64,000 nt of DNA from Lachnospiraceae bacterium. GTDB taxonomy: Bacteria; Bacillota; Clostridia; Lachnospirales; Lachnospiraceae. The notes below the pieces were generated by a model. That model saw nothing but the letters and a program-made list of their open reading frames with translations, was not told where the DNA came from and did not search any database. Shown in pieces: positions 16,609-24,917 of this stretch (position 1 is its first letter; every line of letters begins with the position of its first letter). Location: contig CAJTFL010000005.1 of the NCBI GenBank assembly GCA_910575565.1, forward strand, positions 1-64,000. The letters run 5' to 3'. The translations under genes and the position numbers were made by a program.

Positions 16609-17221
16609 GGCAGGTATCCTGTGGTGGTTGGTTTTGTTTATTATATTGCGGTTTTAAAGGGAATATGAGCTGCGGCAAAATTTTATGAGGATTGGTTTTG
16701 CAAACATCCGCCGGGGCGTCATGTCCGGAGGACGTGGTATAATATGAACACTTGACGAGGTATTCCACGAGTCTAGTGAGAATATATACCTGACCACTTA
16801 GCGAGGTCTTTTCGAGCTTAGTGGACATGGTATAATATGAACACTTGACGAGGTATTCCACGAGTCTAGTGAGAATATATACCTGACCACTTAGCGAGGT
16901 CTTTTCGAGCTTAGTGGACATGGTATAATATGAACACTTGACGAGGTATTCCACGAGTCTAGTGAGAATATATACCTGACCACTTAGCAAGGTCTTTTCG
17001 AGCTTAGTGGACATGGTATAATATGAACACTTGACGAGGTATTCCACGAGTCTAGTGAGAATATATACCTGACCACTTAGCGAGGTCTTTTCGAGCTTAG
17101 TGGACATGGTACAATAAAAACCGTGGTTAAACGGGCTGCGAAGGCGGCAAGGCGGCAGAGAGTATGATTAAGCAGCAGGGCGGCGGCAGCGGAGAGAGAT
17201 AGGAAAGAAAGGGAGACGGCG
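16609..17221. other. 613-base divergent intergenic region
   Basis: Between the leftward deacetylase and the rightward OLD-family gene. It is dominated by the 372-bp repeat array. The minus-strand frame through it merely encodes the repeat as a 31-residue periodic peptide fused to an out-of-frame reading of the deacetylase, so it is not regarded as a gene. Confidence 0.6.
16736..17107. repeat. Four 93-bp tandem repeats, each of two related hairpin half-units
   Basis: Four head-to-tail copies start at 16736, 16829, 16922 and 17015; a decayed fifth begins at 17108. The copies are near identical. The only difference seen inside the copies is G to A in a loop of copy 3. Each copy divides into a 47-bp and a 46-bp half-unit sharing CACTT..CGAGGT..CGAG..TAGTG. 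Each half is a hairpin, CACTTGAC / GTCTAGTG in one and CACTTAGC / GCTTAGTG in the other, so the three inner pairs changed on both arms. Both keep one T-T mismatch. TATAAT occurs once per unit. Confidence 0.9.
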
Positions 17222-19087
17222 ATGCGGATATTGTCGGTACGGATCAAAAACTTTAAATCTATCCGGTTTATGGAGATTAACCATATTGAACAGGCGCTGA
17301 TTTTGGTGGGGAAGAATAACACAGGAAAAACGTCCGTGGTGGATGCCATCCGCGCCGCCTTTGGAATTTATCCCATATCCGAGGCAGATTTTAATGAGCG
17401 AAAGCAGAGGGTGGAAATCGGGATTAGCCTTCAGATTTCGGAGGAAGACCTCCATCAGCTTCACCAGCTTGGCCGGGTCAGTATGTATAAGCGGTACGAG
17501 GTTTGGAAAAAGGATTTTTGTAGCAAGCTGCCTTCGTTCAGGGAAGGGGTGCTGTCTTTTACCTGTATCATTAACTGGGAAGGGGCTATTCGCTATAATG
17601 ATGGGTTTAAGAAGGATAACCGGCGGATTTTAGAGGTGCTGCCCAAGCTTTATTACATTGATACTGACCGAAGGCTGGCTCAGTTCCAGGAGGATCTTTT
17701 GATGTTTCGGGAGGATGCACAGCTAGAGCAGCTTCGCTCCAACTGCTGTATGTTTGATTCGGCAAAGCTGTGCAATAAATGCTTCCAATGCATCGGCCTG
17801 GTTAACCAGAAGAAGCCGGAAGAGCTGAGTATTTTTGAGACGGTAAGGCTTTTGGAATGTAAACTGTACCAGTTAAATCTGCGGGATTTTGAGGAGAGGC
17901 TGAACCGGAATTACCGGAAAAACGGCGGCTATGAGCGGATTCATTTTACGATGGATTGGGATCGCCAGGAAATGTTCCAGGTGAGGGCAGAGGTGATCCG
18001 GGAGGATTTAAAGGTTTCACCCATTGAGTATTTAAGCAATGGCATGAGAAGCTTGTATATGCTGTCTTTGCTGGAAACGTACTCCGATGAGCAGGCCAGG
18101 ATTCCCAGCATTATTATTGTGGAGGATCCGGAGATTTTCCTCCATCCTCAGCTGCAGAAAACTTCCAGCGAGATATTGTACCATTTGTCCAAGAAGAATC
18201 AGGTGATTTTTACTACCCATTCCCCTAATCTTCTGTCAAATTTTACCAGCAGGCAAATCCGTCAGATTGTTTTGGACGAGGACTATTATTCTGTGGTCAA
18301 TGAACAGGCGGATATTGATGTGATTTTGGATACTTTGGGATATGGGGCCAACGATTTGATGAACACGAATTTTGTGTTTATCGTGGAGGGGAAACAGGAT
18401 AAAAGCCGCCTGCCCCTGCTTTTGGAGAAATATTATTCGGAAATCTACGATGATCAGGGCCATCTGCAGCGGGTTTCCATTATCACGACTAATAGCTGTA
18501 CGAATATTAAAACGTATGCCAATTTAAAGTATATGAACCGGGTGTATATCCGGGATCAGTTTTTGATGATCCGGGATGGGGACGGCCTTGATCCGGAGGA
18601 GCTGGCAGGGCAGCTATGCCGCTATTATGAGGCCAGGAATGAGGAAGATGTGGATAAGCTGCCCCGGATTGCCCGGCGGAATGTGCTGATCTTAAAATAC
18701 TATTCCTTTGAAAACTATTTTTTAAACCCTTCGGTCATGGCAAGCCTTGGGATCGTGGAGAGCGAGGAGGCATTTTACCGGACGCTGTTTGAAAAATGGC
18801 AGGAGTATCTGCACCGGTTAAAAAGCGGGCGGAAGCTGGTAAAGGCCATCGGCCGGGATTTAAGGTCGCCGGAGGATGTGAAGGCCTGTATGGAAGAGAT
18901 TCGGATCCATCTCAGGGGGCATAATTTGTACGATATTTTTTACGGGCCGTTTAAGAAGGAAGAGACGGAGCTGTTAAAAAAGTATATTGAGCTGGCTCCA
19001 AGGGATGACTTTAAGGATATTTTAGATGCGGTTGATGAATTTGCTTATTTTGACAGCAGAAAAGTTCGGCCAGCGGAAAGCGTATGA
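17222..19087 (+). CDS. OLD-family ATP-dependent endonuclease (AAA ATPase + TOPRIM)
   Basis: 621 residues. The N-terminal SMC/RecF-like ATPase has Walker A GKNNTGKTS (about 30-38); the Walker B region IIIVEDPEIFLHPQ is at about 297 and FTTHSPNLL at about 330. The C-terminal TOPRIM nuclease has FIVEGKQDKSRLP (about 385) and IRDGDG (about 448). This is the OLD layout, known for phage-interference and repair nucleases including GajA of Gabija. A cysteine cluster (CNKCFQC, about 185-192) between the ATPase halves could bind zinc and is not typical. No UvrD-like GajB partner is adjacent. The array at 16736-17107 forms its upstream region. Confidence 0.85.
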   Translation: MRILSVRIKNFKSIRFMEINHIEQALILVGKNNTGKTSVVDAIRAAFGIYPISEADFNERKQRVEIGISLQISEEDLHQLHQLGRVSMYKRYEVWKKDFCSKLPSFREGVLSFTCIINWEGAIRYNDGFKKDNRRILEVLPKLYYIDTDRRLAQFQEDLLMFREDAQLEQLRSNCCMFDSAKLCNKCFQCIGLVNQKKPEELSIFETVRLLECKLYQLNLRDFEERLNRNYRKNGGYERIHFTMDWDRQEMFQVRAEVIREDLKVSPIEYLSNGMRSLYMLSLLETYSDEQARIPSIIIVEDPEIFLHPQLQKTSSEILYHLSKKNQVIFTTHSPNLLSNFTSRQIRQIVLDEDYYSVVNEQADIDVILDTLGYGANDLMNTNFVFIVEGKQDKSRLPLLLEKYYSEIYDDQGHLQRVSIITTNSCTNIKTYANLKYMNRVYIRDQFLMIRDGDGLDPEELAGQLCRYYEARNEEDVDKLPRIARRNVLILKYYSFENYFLNPSVMASLGIVESEEAFYRTLFEKWQEYLHRLKSGRKLVKAIGRDLRSPEDVKACMEEIRIHLRGHNLYDIFYGPFKKEETELLKKYIELAPRDDFKDILDAVDEFAYFDSRKVRPAESV

Positions 19088-19282
19088 AAGGACATCGTGT
19101 CTGCGCGGATTCCTTTCTATGCGTTCTGATTAGGGAGAGCTTGTTTATGGGCAAAGGAGGCTGCATAAGCACCGTCCGTTGTGATTTTTTGCATTCAAAG
19201 GGAGTTTTTCACAAACGGTACGGTGCATCTGGCAGAAAGAATTGTTCTAACATGGTGGGATGCCGGTTATCGGACATATGTG

Positions 19283-20449
19283 TTACAGGTAGTTGCAGGC
19301 GCGCATAATGGCAATCTCCTTAAAGCCCAGGCTTTCGGCTTTGGTTAGTTTTCCGTTAGCCACTTCCAGCACCTCGTCAAAAAGCTTTTCCGATAATTCT
19401 TTGATGGTGGCGGTTCCCGACAGCACGCCGCTGGCATCGAAATCCGTGTTGTCCCTCATATTGGCAAAGGTGGATTTATTTCCCGTCAGGCGGTATACCG
19501 GTGCAATGGGATTCCCTGTGGGAGTTCCCATGCCGGTGGTAAACAGGATCATTTGGCATCCTCCTGCGGCCAGCCCGGCAACCGAGGCGGCGTCATTTCC
19601 GGGGGTGTCCATGATCACCAACCCTTTTTGAGTAGGTTCGTGGGCGTAGTCTACCACTTCCATAATGGTGCTGTGGCCGCCTTTATGGATGCAGCCTAAA
19701 GTCTTTTCTTCGATGGTGGTAATGCCGCTGCGTTTGTTCCCGACGCAGGGCTGGCCGCCCCGCATATCTTCGCCAGCCATCCGTATGCTATCCTCATAGC
19801 GGCGGATAATTTCATAAATCCGGTTTTTCACTTCTTCATTTTTGGCGCGGGCAGCCAGGATATGCTCTGCGCCGATAAGCTCCGTGGTTTCACAGAGGAC
19901 GGAAATTGCCTGGTTTTGAGCCAGGATATCGCTGACGCCGCCTACTACCGGATTAGCGGCCAGGCCGGAGGTGGGGTCGGAGCCGCCGCAGTTCGTGCCG
20001 ATGCACAGCCGGGAAATGGGGAATTCCTCCCGGGTCAGCCTGGAGGCTTCGATGACAAATTCCCGGGCGCAGCGGATGGCTTTCTCCATGGTCTTGATGG
20101 TTCCGCCTTCTTTCTGGATAATTAAGGTTTTCATTGGCTTATTGGTTAATTTTTTGATGGCCTCCACCACAATATCCATCTGTGCAACCTCGCAGCCCAG
20201 GGAAATAATAACCGCAGCGTAAATGTTGGGGTTTGCTGCGAAGCCTGCCAGGATATCCAGGGTATAACGGAAATCTTTTTCGGTCTGGGAGCATCCGTTC
20301 TGGTTGTTAAAGGAAACCGTTCCGGGGACGGAATCGCTTACCATGCGGCATACGTCAGAGGCGCAGATGCTGGCAGGCAGGATTAATACGTTATTTCGGA
20401 TGCCAACCCGGCCATCTGGCCTTCGGTATCCGTAAAAAGTTGTTTTCAT
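19283..20449 (-). CDS. UxaA-family dehydratase/lyase, large subunit
   Basis: 388 residues matching the C-terminal catalytic part of UxaA/GarD proteins: GYRRPDGRVGIRN at the start, NNQNGCSQ, SLGCE, IGTNCGGSDPTSG and LGCIHKGG, with conserved cysteines for an iron centre. In split systems (altronate, galactarate or sulfolactate lyase type) a SAF-domain small subunit accompanies it, and that gene is just upstream at 20814-20533. Which sugar acid is used cannot be told from sequence. AAAGGA precedes the start. Confidence 0.85.
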   Translation of the reverse strand: MKTTFYGYRRPDGRVGIRNNVLILPASICASDVCRMVSDSVPGTVSFNNQNGCSQTEKDFRYTLDILAGFAANPNIYAAVIISLGCEVAQMDIVVEAIKKLTNKPMKTLIIQKEGGTIKTMEKAIRCAREFVIEASRLTREEFPISRLCIGTNCGGSDPTSGLAANPVVGGVSDILAQNQAISVLCETTELIGAEHILAARAKNEEVKNRIYEIIRRYEDSIRMAGEDMRGGQPCVGNKRSGITTIEEKTLGCIHKGGHSTIMEVVDYAHEPTQKGLVIMDTPGNDAASVAGLAAGGCQMILFTTGMGTPTGNPIAPVYRLTGNKSTFANMRDNTDFDASGVLSGTATIKELSEKLFDEVLEVANGKLTKAESLGFKEIAIMRACNYL

Positions 20450-20470
20450 TGCTGATTATCCTTTCTTTGG

Positions 20471-20543
20471 AATTACGGTAAATGCAATTACAGCTAATGC
20501 AATTACGGCTAATGCAATTACGGCCAATGTAATTACGGCAAAT
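20471..20543. repeat. 15-bp tandem repeat between the two UxaA subunit genes
   Basis: Five copies of AATTACGGCTAATGC-like units at a 15-base period, starting at 20471, 20486, 20501, 20516 and 20531. The last copy contains the stop codon of the small-subunit gene, so the array has probably grown by slippage at its 3' end. It sets the spacing between the two cistrons. Confidence 0.85.
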
Positions 20544-20814
20544 ATTCGCGTTCGCTGTCTAAGTTTTGCACATGGACGTGCTCGCCGGTTTGGATATCCT
20601 GGATGGCGATGCCGATAGTTTCTCCGTATTTGATGATATGGCTGCCTTTTTTAATGGGATGGATGGCAATCTTGTGGTATATGGGAATATCATTCAGGGC
20701 GGTAACGTTTCCCGTGGCATCCCCATCCCGGTAAACGGCCTGCCCGCCTGCCGGGAGCGCTTCCAGCACGACGATTACATCATCGGCTGGCTCAACAAGA
20801 AGTGCGTTGTACAT
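20533..20814 (-). CDS. UxaA-family dehydratase/lyase, small (SAF-domain) subunit
   Basis: 93 residues, a SAF domain: DDVIVVLEALPAGGQAV, IPIYHKIAIHPIKKGSHIIKYGETIGIA and GEHVHVQNL, matching the N-terminal part of UxaA. The start at 20814 is set by AAAGGAG; longer frames run into the promoter. It is the first gene of the two-gene operon. Confidence 0.87.
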   Translation of the reverse strand: MYNALLVEPADDVIVVLEALPAGGQAVYRDGDATGNVTALNDIPIYHKIAIHPIKKGSHIIKYGETIGIAIQDIQTGEHVHVQNLDSEREYLP

Positions 20815-20847
20815 TTTCGTTCTCCTTTCCATAGGGTGGTTTTTATC

Positions 20848-20875
20848 ATTATAGCGCAAAGGAGCAAAAAAACAA
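20848..20875 (-). promoter_or_regulatory. Sigma-A promoter of the UxaA operon
   Basis: On the minus strand TTGTTT, 16-base spacer, TATAAT, 34 bases before the small-subunit ATG. The -10 box is perfect, the -35 box has four of six. Confidence 0.65.
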
Positions 20876-20898
20876 GATGGCATTCAGGCGGCACGCAT

Positions 20899-20926
20899 TT
20901 GCATCCTTATAAAAATGTGGTATAAT
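20899..20926 (+). promoter_or_regulatory. Sigma-A promoter upstream of xpaC-telA
   Basis: TTGCAT, 16 bases, TATAAT, preceded by TGTGG (extended -10-like). Transcripts from here would have a leader of about 140 bases containing a TTCGCG / CGCGAA hairpin and the repeat at 20996-21058. Confidence 0.65.
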
Positions 20927-20995
20927 CTCGGCAGAGATTATGCTACGCCGGTTCGCGTCACGCGAAGCGGGGCAGAATACGGATTGAACTGTGCG

Positions 20996-21058
20996 CATCC
21001 CCGGTGGGGATTATGTCCAGGGGGCATGATATAAAGTGAACATTTGATGAGGCAATTT
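20996..21058 (+). repeat. Diverged single copy of the 16.7-kb array's leading half-unit
   Basis: The run from CATCCCCGG through ATGATATAAAGTGAACATTTGATGAGGCAA aligns with 16704-16769, the entry into the 93-bp array, including the ATGTCC segment ahead of it. TATAAAGTGAACATTTGATGAGG corresponds to the TATAATATGAACACTTGACGAGG of the array. It lies just before xpaC, so the element is a dispersed family rather than a one-off. Confidence 0.6.
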
Positions 21059-21074
21059 TGGAATGGAGGAAGCG

Positions 21075-22502
21075 ATGGAGGAACAAAGGCGCAGAGGAAG
21101 CGGGGATATTGGCGATATTGGCGGGCGGATAAGGGAGGCGGTATCGGAGGCACTGGATTCTATGGATTTCGGGCAGCTGAACCAGGCAATCAGTGATACG
21201 GTGAATTCTGCGCTAAATGAAGCAAAAAAGCAGGCGGAGTACTGCAGGGATAAAATCGAGAATGCTTCATGGCTGCCTAAAGGCAGGCAGGGAGGGAGCG
21301 AAGGAGAGGAGCTGTTTTTTTCCAGGCCAGCGCCTTTGAAAATCCAGGTAAACTGGAAAGGCCGGGTGTCCGGAATTTTATTTGCTGTGTTTGGGGCTTT
21401 AGGGAGCGGCGTGTTTGGTTTTTTGACTGTGGCGGCGCTGGTTACGATGTTTACCGTTCTGCAAAACCCCTTTGGATGGTGGTTAACCTGTTTTTCCGGG
21501 GCGCTTTTGGCCCTCTTCCTGGCGATGCTGGGGGCAGGGCTTCGGAAAAACGGAAGGATAGGAAGGCTGAAACGGTATGTGAGCGAACTAAAACGCCAGG
21601 GAAAACCTTACTGCGAATTGGAACTGCTGGGGAAAAGCACGGCGAAGAGCCTTTCTTACGTTCAGAAAGATATGGAGAAAATCCTTAAATTGGAAATGCT
21701 TCCGGGGGTTCGGATGGATGATGAGAAAACCTGCCTGATGCTGGATGAGGAAACCTACCGGCAGTACCGGATAACCCAGGATGCGTTCCTGGAGCGCCAG
21801 GCACAAAGCCTGCAGCAGCAAAAGCGGGAACAAAGGGAAAAAGGAAGATGGAAATTTAAGAAGGGCCGGAGGCAAAAGATGCAGCAAGGGCAGGAGGCGC
21901 AGCAAGAGAAAAACACGTATCCCAATGGACAGCAAGGCCAAACGCAGCAAAGCGGGTGGATGCAGCAAAACGGGCAGATGCAGCAAAATGAACGGATGCA
22001 AGGCGATGGCGGTCAGGAAAGCGGTCAGCGTTCGTTGGCGGAGGAAGCCATACGCCGGGGTGGGCAGTATATGGAAGAGCTGGACATCCTTCGGGGAGCC
22101 ATGGAGGGGCAGGCGGTTGCAAAAAAGCTTCTGCGCCTGGATATTGTGCTGGAGCGGCTGTTTGCCGTGCTGGACAGGCATCCGGAGCAGTATGATGAGC
22201 TGGAACGGTTTATGGAATATTATCTGCCCACCACGGTAAAGCTGGTGAAGGCTTACCAGGAATTCATCCAGGTTGAATTTCCGGGGGAAAATATCCGGAC
22301 GGCGAAGCTGGAGATTGAGCGGACGCTGGATACCATTAACCAGGCTTTTGAAAATCTGCTGGATGATGTTTACCAGGATACGGCTTTTGATGTGATGGCG
22401 GATGCTACGGTGCTGAAATCCATGCTGGCCAGGGAAGGCCTGACGGGGACGGATTTTGAATATGATCTGGAGAAAGAAACGCCGGATGATGGGGAAAATT
22501 AG
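21075..22502 (+). CDS. xpaC: XpaC-family protein (5-bromo-4-chloroindolyl phosphate hydrolysis)
   Basis: 475 residues. An N-terminal amphipathic helical region, two hydrophobic helices at about 95-150 (GILFAVFGALGSGVFGFLTVAALV and WWLTCFSGALLALFLAMLGAGL), a variable Gln-rich linker (about 245-320, many QQ and QMQQN units) and a C-terminal XpaC helical domain (about 325-460: LRLDIVLERLFAVLDRHPEQYDELERFMEYYLPTT). The start is 21075, with GGAGGA five bases upstream; 21063 has no site. It forms the conserved pair with telA downstream. The biochemical role is not established. Confidence 0.85.
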   Translation: MEEQRRRGSGDIGDIGGRIREAVSEALDSMDFGQLNQAISDTVNSALNEAKKQAEYCRDKIENASWLPKGRQGGSEGEELFFSRPAPLKIQVNWKGRVSGILFAVFGALGSGVFGFLTVAALVTMFTVLQNPFGWWLTCFSGALLALFLAMLGAGLRKNGRIGRLKRYVSELKRQGKPYCELELLGKSTAKSLSYVQKDMEKILKLEMLPGVRMDDEKTCLMLDEETYRQYRITQDAFLERQAQSLQQQKREQREKGRWKFKKGRRQKMQQGQEAQQEKNTYPNGQQGQTQQSGWMQQNGQMQQNERMQGDGGQESGQRSLAEEAIRRGGQYMEELDILRGAMEGQAVAKKLLRLDIVLERLFAVLDRHPEQYDELERFMEYYLPTTVKLVKAYQEFIQVEFPGENIRTAKLEIERTLDTINQAFENLLDDVYQDTAFDVMADATVLKSMLAREGLTGTDFEYDLEKETPDDGEN

Positions 22503-22592
22503 GGGCTAGTGTGCCTTGGCGTTATGCCAGGAAAGGCGCATAGATAAGATGCATAGTAAGGCGCATAGACAAGGCGCGCAGAGGAGGAAAAG

Positions 22593-23795
22593 ATGGATCA
22601 GGAATTTGGCGGATTAAATCAGGATGCCTGGGGCGGGGAAGAGGTTAAGCTGACGCTTGATCCATTCCCGGAGGAGCAGAAAGAAACCCAGGCGGCAAAG
22701 CAGGCGGCTGTGGGCGGACGGGAACCAGAGGCAAAGCAGAAGAGCGAGCCGGCGCCCCAGATCGTGTTAAGCCCGCAGGAACAGAAGATGGTGGATGAGT
22801 TTGCGGCGAAAATCGACTTGGATAATTCCAATATGGTTCTGCAGTACGGCGCAGGAGCCCAGAAGAAGATCGCTGATTTTTCTGAGAGCGCATTAGGCCA
22901 TATTAAGACGAAGGATTTAGGGGAAATCGGCCAGATGCTGACGGAAGTGGTAGGGGAACTAAAAGCCATAGATGTGGCAGAGGAGGAAAAAGGGATTTTC
23001 GGCATTTTCCGGAAAAATGGAAAACGTTTGTCCGGCATGAAAGCCAGGTATGAGAAGGCGGAAAACCATATAAACCAGATCTGCAAGGTGCTGGAAGGCC
23101 ATCAGATCCAGCTGTTAAAGGATGTGGCGGTTATGGATCGGATGTACCAGGTGAATTTGTCTTACCTTAAAGAACTGTCCATGTATATTTTGGCTGGGAA
23201 AAAGAAGCTTAAGGAGGCTATGGAGGTTAGGCTCCCTAAGGCGGTAGAGAAGGCACGGTTAACCGGTCTTCCGGAGGATACCCAGGCGGCTAATGACCTG
23301 GCAGGGCTGTGCAGCCGTTTTGAGAAAAAGATCCATGATCTGGAGCTGACCAGGATGGTTTCCCTGCAGATGGCGCCCCAGATCCGGATGATTCAAAATA
23401 ATGATACCATGATGTCGGAAAAAATCCAGTCTACCTTGGTGAATACGATCCCTTTGTGGAAAACCCAGATGGTGCTTGCCGTGGGGCTGAACCATTCTGC
23501 GGAAGCCGCCAGGGCACAGCAGCAGGTGACGGACGCCACCAATACGCTGTTAAAAAAGAATGCCCAGATGCTGAAGCTGGCTACGGTGGAGACGGCCAGG
23601 GAGTCGGAGCGGGGGATCGTGGATATGGAAACCTTACGGGATACCAACAGGCAGCTGATTTCCACTTTGGATGACGTGATGAAAATCCAGGCGGAAGGCA
23701 GGGAAAAGCGGCAGAGCGCGGAGCGGGAGCTGCGGCAGATTGAAGAGGATTTGCGGCAGAAGCTTTTGGCGATGAGTTCGAATCGGCAGGAATAA
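22593..23795 (+). CDS. telA: TelA-family toxic-anion resistance protein
   Basis: 400 residues, predominantly helical, with the TelA core from about 60 (LSPQEQKMVDEFAAKIDL) to the end, including IWKTQMVLAVGLNHS-like NTIPLWKTQMVLAV and coiled C-terminal helices (about 340-395). GAGGAGG precedes the start. TelA proteins are linked to tellurite, nisin and cell-envelope stress resistance. They are commonly encoded after xpaC, as here. The N-terminal 55 residues are acidic and probably disordered. Confidence 0.87.
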   Translation: MDQEFGGLNQDAWGGEEVKLTLDPFPEEQKETQAAKQAAVGGREPEAKQKSEPAPQIVLSPQEQKMVDEFAAKIDLDNSNMVLQYGAGAQKKIADFSESALGHIKTKDLGEIGQMLTEVVGELKAIDVAEEEKGIFGIFRKNGKRLSGMKARYEKAENHINQICKVLEGHQIQLLKDVAVMDRMYQVNLSYLKELSMYILAGKKKLKEAMEVRLPKAVEKARLTGLPEDTQAANDLAGLCSRFEKKIHDLELTRMVSLQMAPQIRMIQNNDTMMSEKIQSTLVNTIPLWKTQMVLAVGLNHSAEAARAQQQVTDATNTLLKKNAQMLKLATVETARESERGIVDMETLRDTNRQLISTLDDVMKIQAEGREKRQSAERELRQIEEDLRQKLLAMSSNRQE

Positions 23796-23931
23796 GCTTA
23801 GGCCGGCAGGAGCAGGATGCCGGAAAAGGAAAATGTGTTTTAGCGTTTGAAAGTGTAAGGAGAAGGAGAATGAAAAGATTTGAAGAATCTTTCACCATTT
23901 ATATGTGCCTTGGAAAGGAATGACAAGAACG

Positions 23932-24816
23932 ATGAAAATCCAATTTTTAAATGGGGGGTTGGCAAACCAAGTGTTCCAGTATATTTTTGCCCGGTATTAT
24001 GCTTTATCCCATCCGGGAGATAAAATGTATCTGGATGATACGTATTTTACTCTGCATACGGTGCATAACGGCTATGAGCTGGAAAAAGTCTTTGGGCTTA
24101 GGCCTCCGATGCTAAGCGAATGTTTTGATGAGCCGGTCTGGAATTTTATCCTGGGGGAACGGAAAAGGGGAAAAAGCGTTCCCCAGATTTTGAAAGATAA
24201 TCAGGTGGAAATTCAGATGATAACGGAAATGAAACAATTTAGCGAGTTTAATTCCTTTGACGGTTCGGTGATAAATATCCCGAATAACGGATATTACCCG
24301 GAAATACTGGAAGTGGCTGAGAATACATACTATCATGGGTATTGGATTAATAAAAATTGGTTCATGCGGTTTCAGGATGTGTTTTTGCAGGAGTTTCAGT
24401 TTCCGCCAATTACCGAGGAAAGGAACCTTATGTATGCGCAGCGGATTAAATCGTCCCACTCAGTTTCGGTTCATGTGCGGAGAGGGGATTATGTTACGCT
24501 GAATTGGGAGATAAAACCGGAATTTTATCGCATGGGTCTGAGCCGGTTTGCCCAGGAGGTTCTGGGGAAGTGGCATCTTTTTGTGTTTTCCGATGATATT
24601 AACTGGTGTCGGGAAAATGGGGAAGAATTAGGATTTGGCAATTTCCCGGAGGTTACTTATATAGAAGGGAATATGGAAGGGAAAAACTACCGGGATTTGC
24701 AGCTGATGAGTATGTGCGAGGCGATGATTGTTTCTAACAGCGCGTTCAGTTATCTTGCCGCGCTGCTTAATCCAGGAAGAAGGTATACCTTGAATTTAAG
24801 TAAACGGGAGCTGTAA
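23932..24816 (+). CDS. Alpha-1,2-fucosyltransferase-like glycosyltransferase (GT11)
   Basis: 294 residues. The N-terminal FLNGGLANQVFQYIFAR and the HVRRGDYV motif (about 178-185) are the GT11 hallmarks, the latter binding GDP-fucose. The later SNSAFSYLAALLN is the third conserved block. The product would add fucose to a surface glycan. No other glycan genes are adjacent, so it stands alone after telA. The start is uncertain between 23920 and 23932. Confidence 0.85.
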   Translation: MKIQFLNGGLANQVFQYIFARYYALSHPGDKMYLDDTYFTLHTVHNGYELEKVFGLRPPMLSECFDEPVWNFILGERKRGKSVPQILKDNQVEIQMITEMKQFSEFNSFDGSVINIPNNGYYPEILEVAENTYYHGYWINKNWFMRFQDVFLQEFQFPPITEERNLMYAQRIKSSHSVSVHVRRGDYVTLNWEIKPEFYRMGLSRFAQEVLGKWHLFVFSDDINWCRENGEELGFGNFPEVTYIEGNMEGKNYRDLQLMSMCEAMIVSNSAFSYLAALLNPGRRYTLNLSKREL

Positions 24817-24917
24817 GGGAAATAGGAACAGTTTATGCTAATTCCAGGATAATGGCGATTTAGTCAAAAAATTGATTAAGATGATGAATCAACAGAAAAA
24901 AGGACAAAAAAATTAAA

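Noticed and set aside
16736-17107. CRISPR array
   Set aside because: The repeats are directly tandem with no unique spacers and no cas genes nearby.
16289-17107. Minus-strand 272-residue ORF through the 93-bp repeats
   Set aside because: 93 is a multiple of three, so any open frame repeats. The non-repeat part is an out-of-frame reading of the deacetylase gene.
19084-19308. Small ORF after the OLD-family gene
   Set aside because: It overlaps the converging dehydratase gene, lacks a ribosome binding site and has an unlikely Cys-rich composition.
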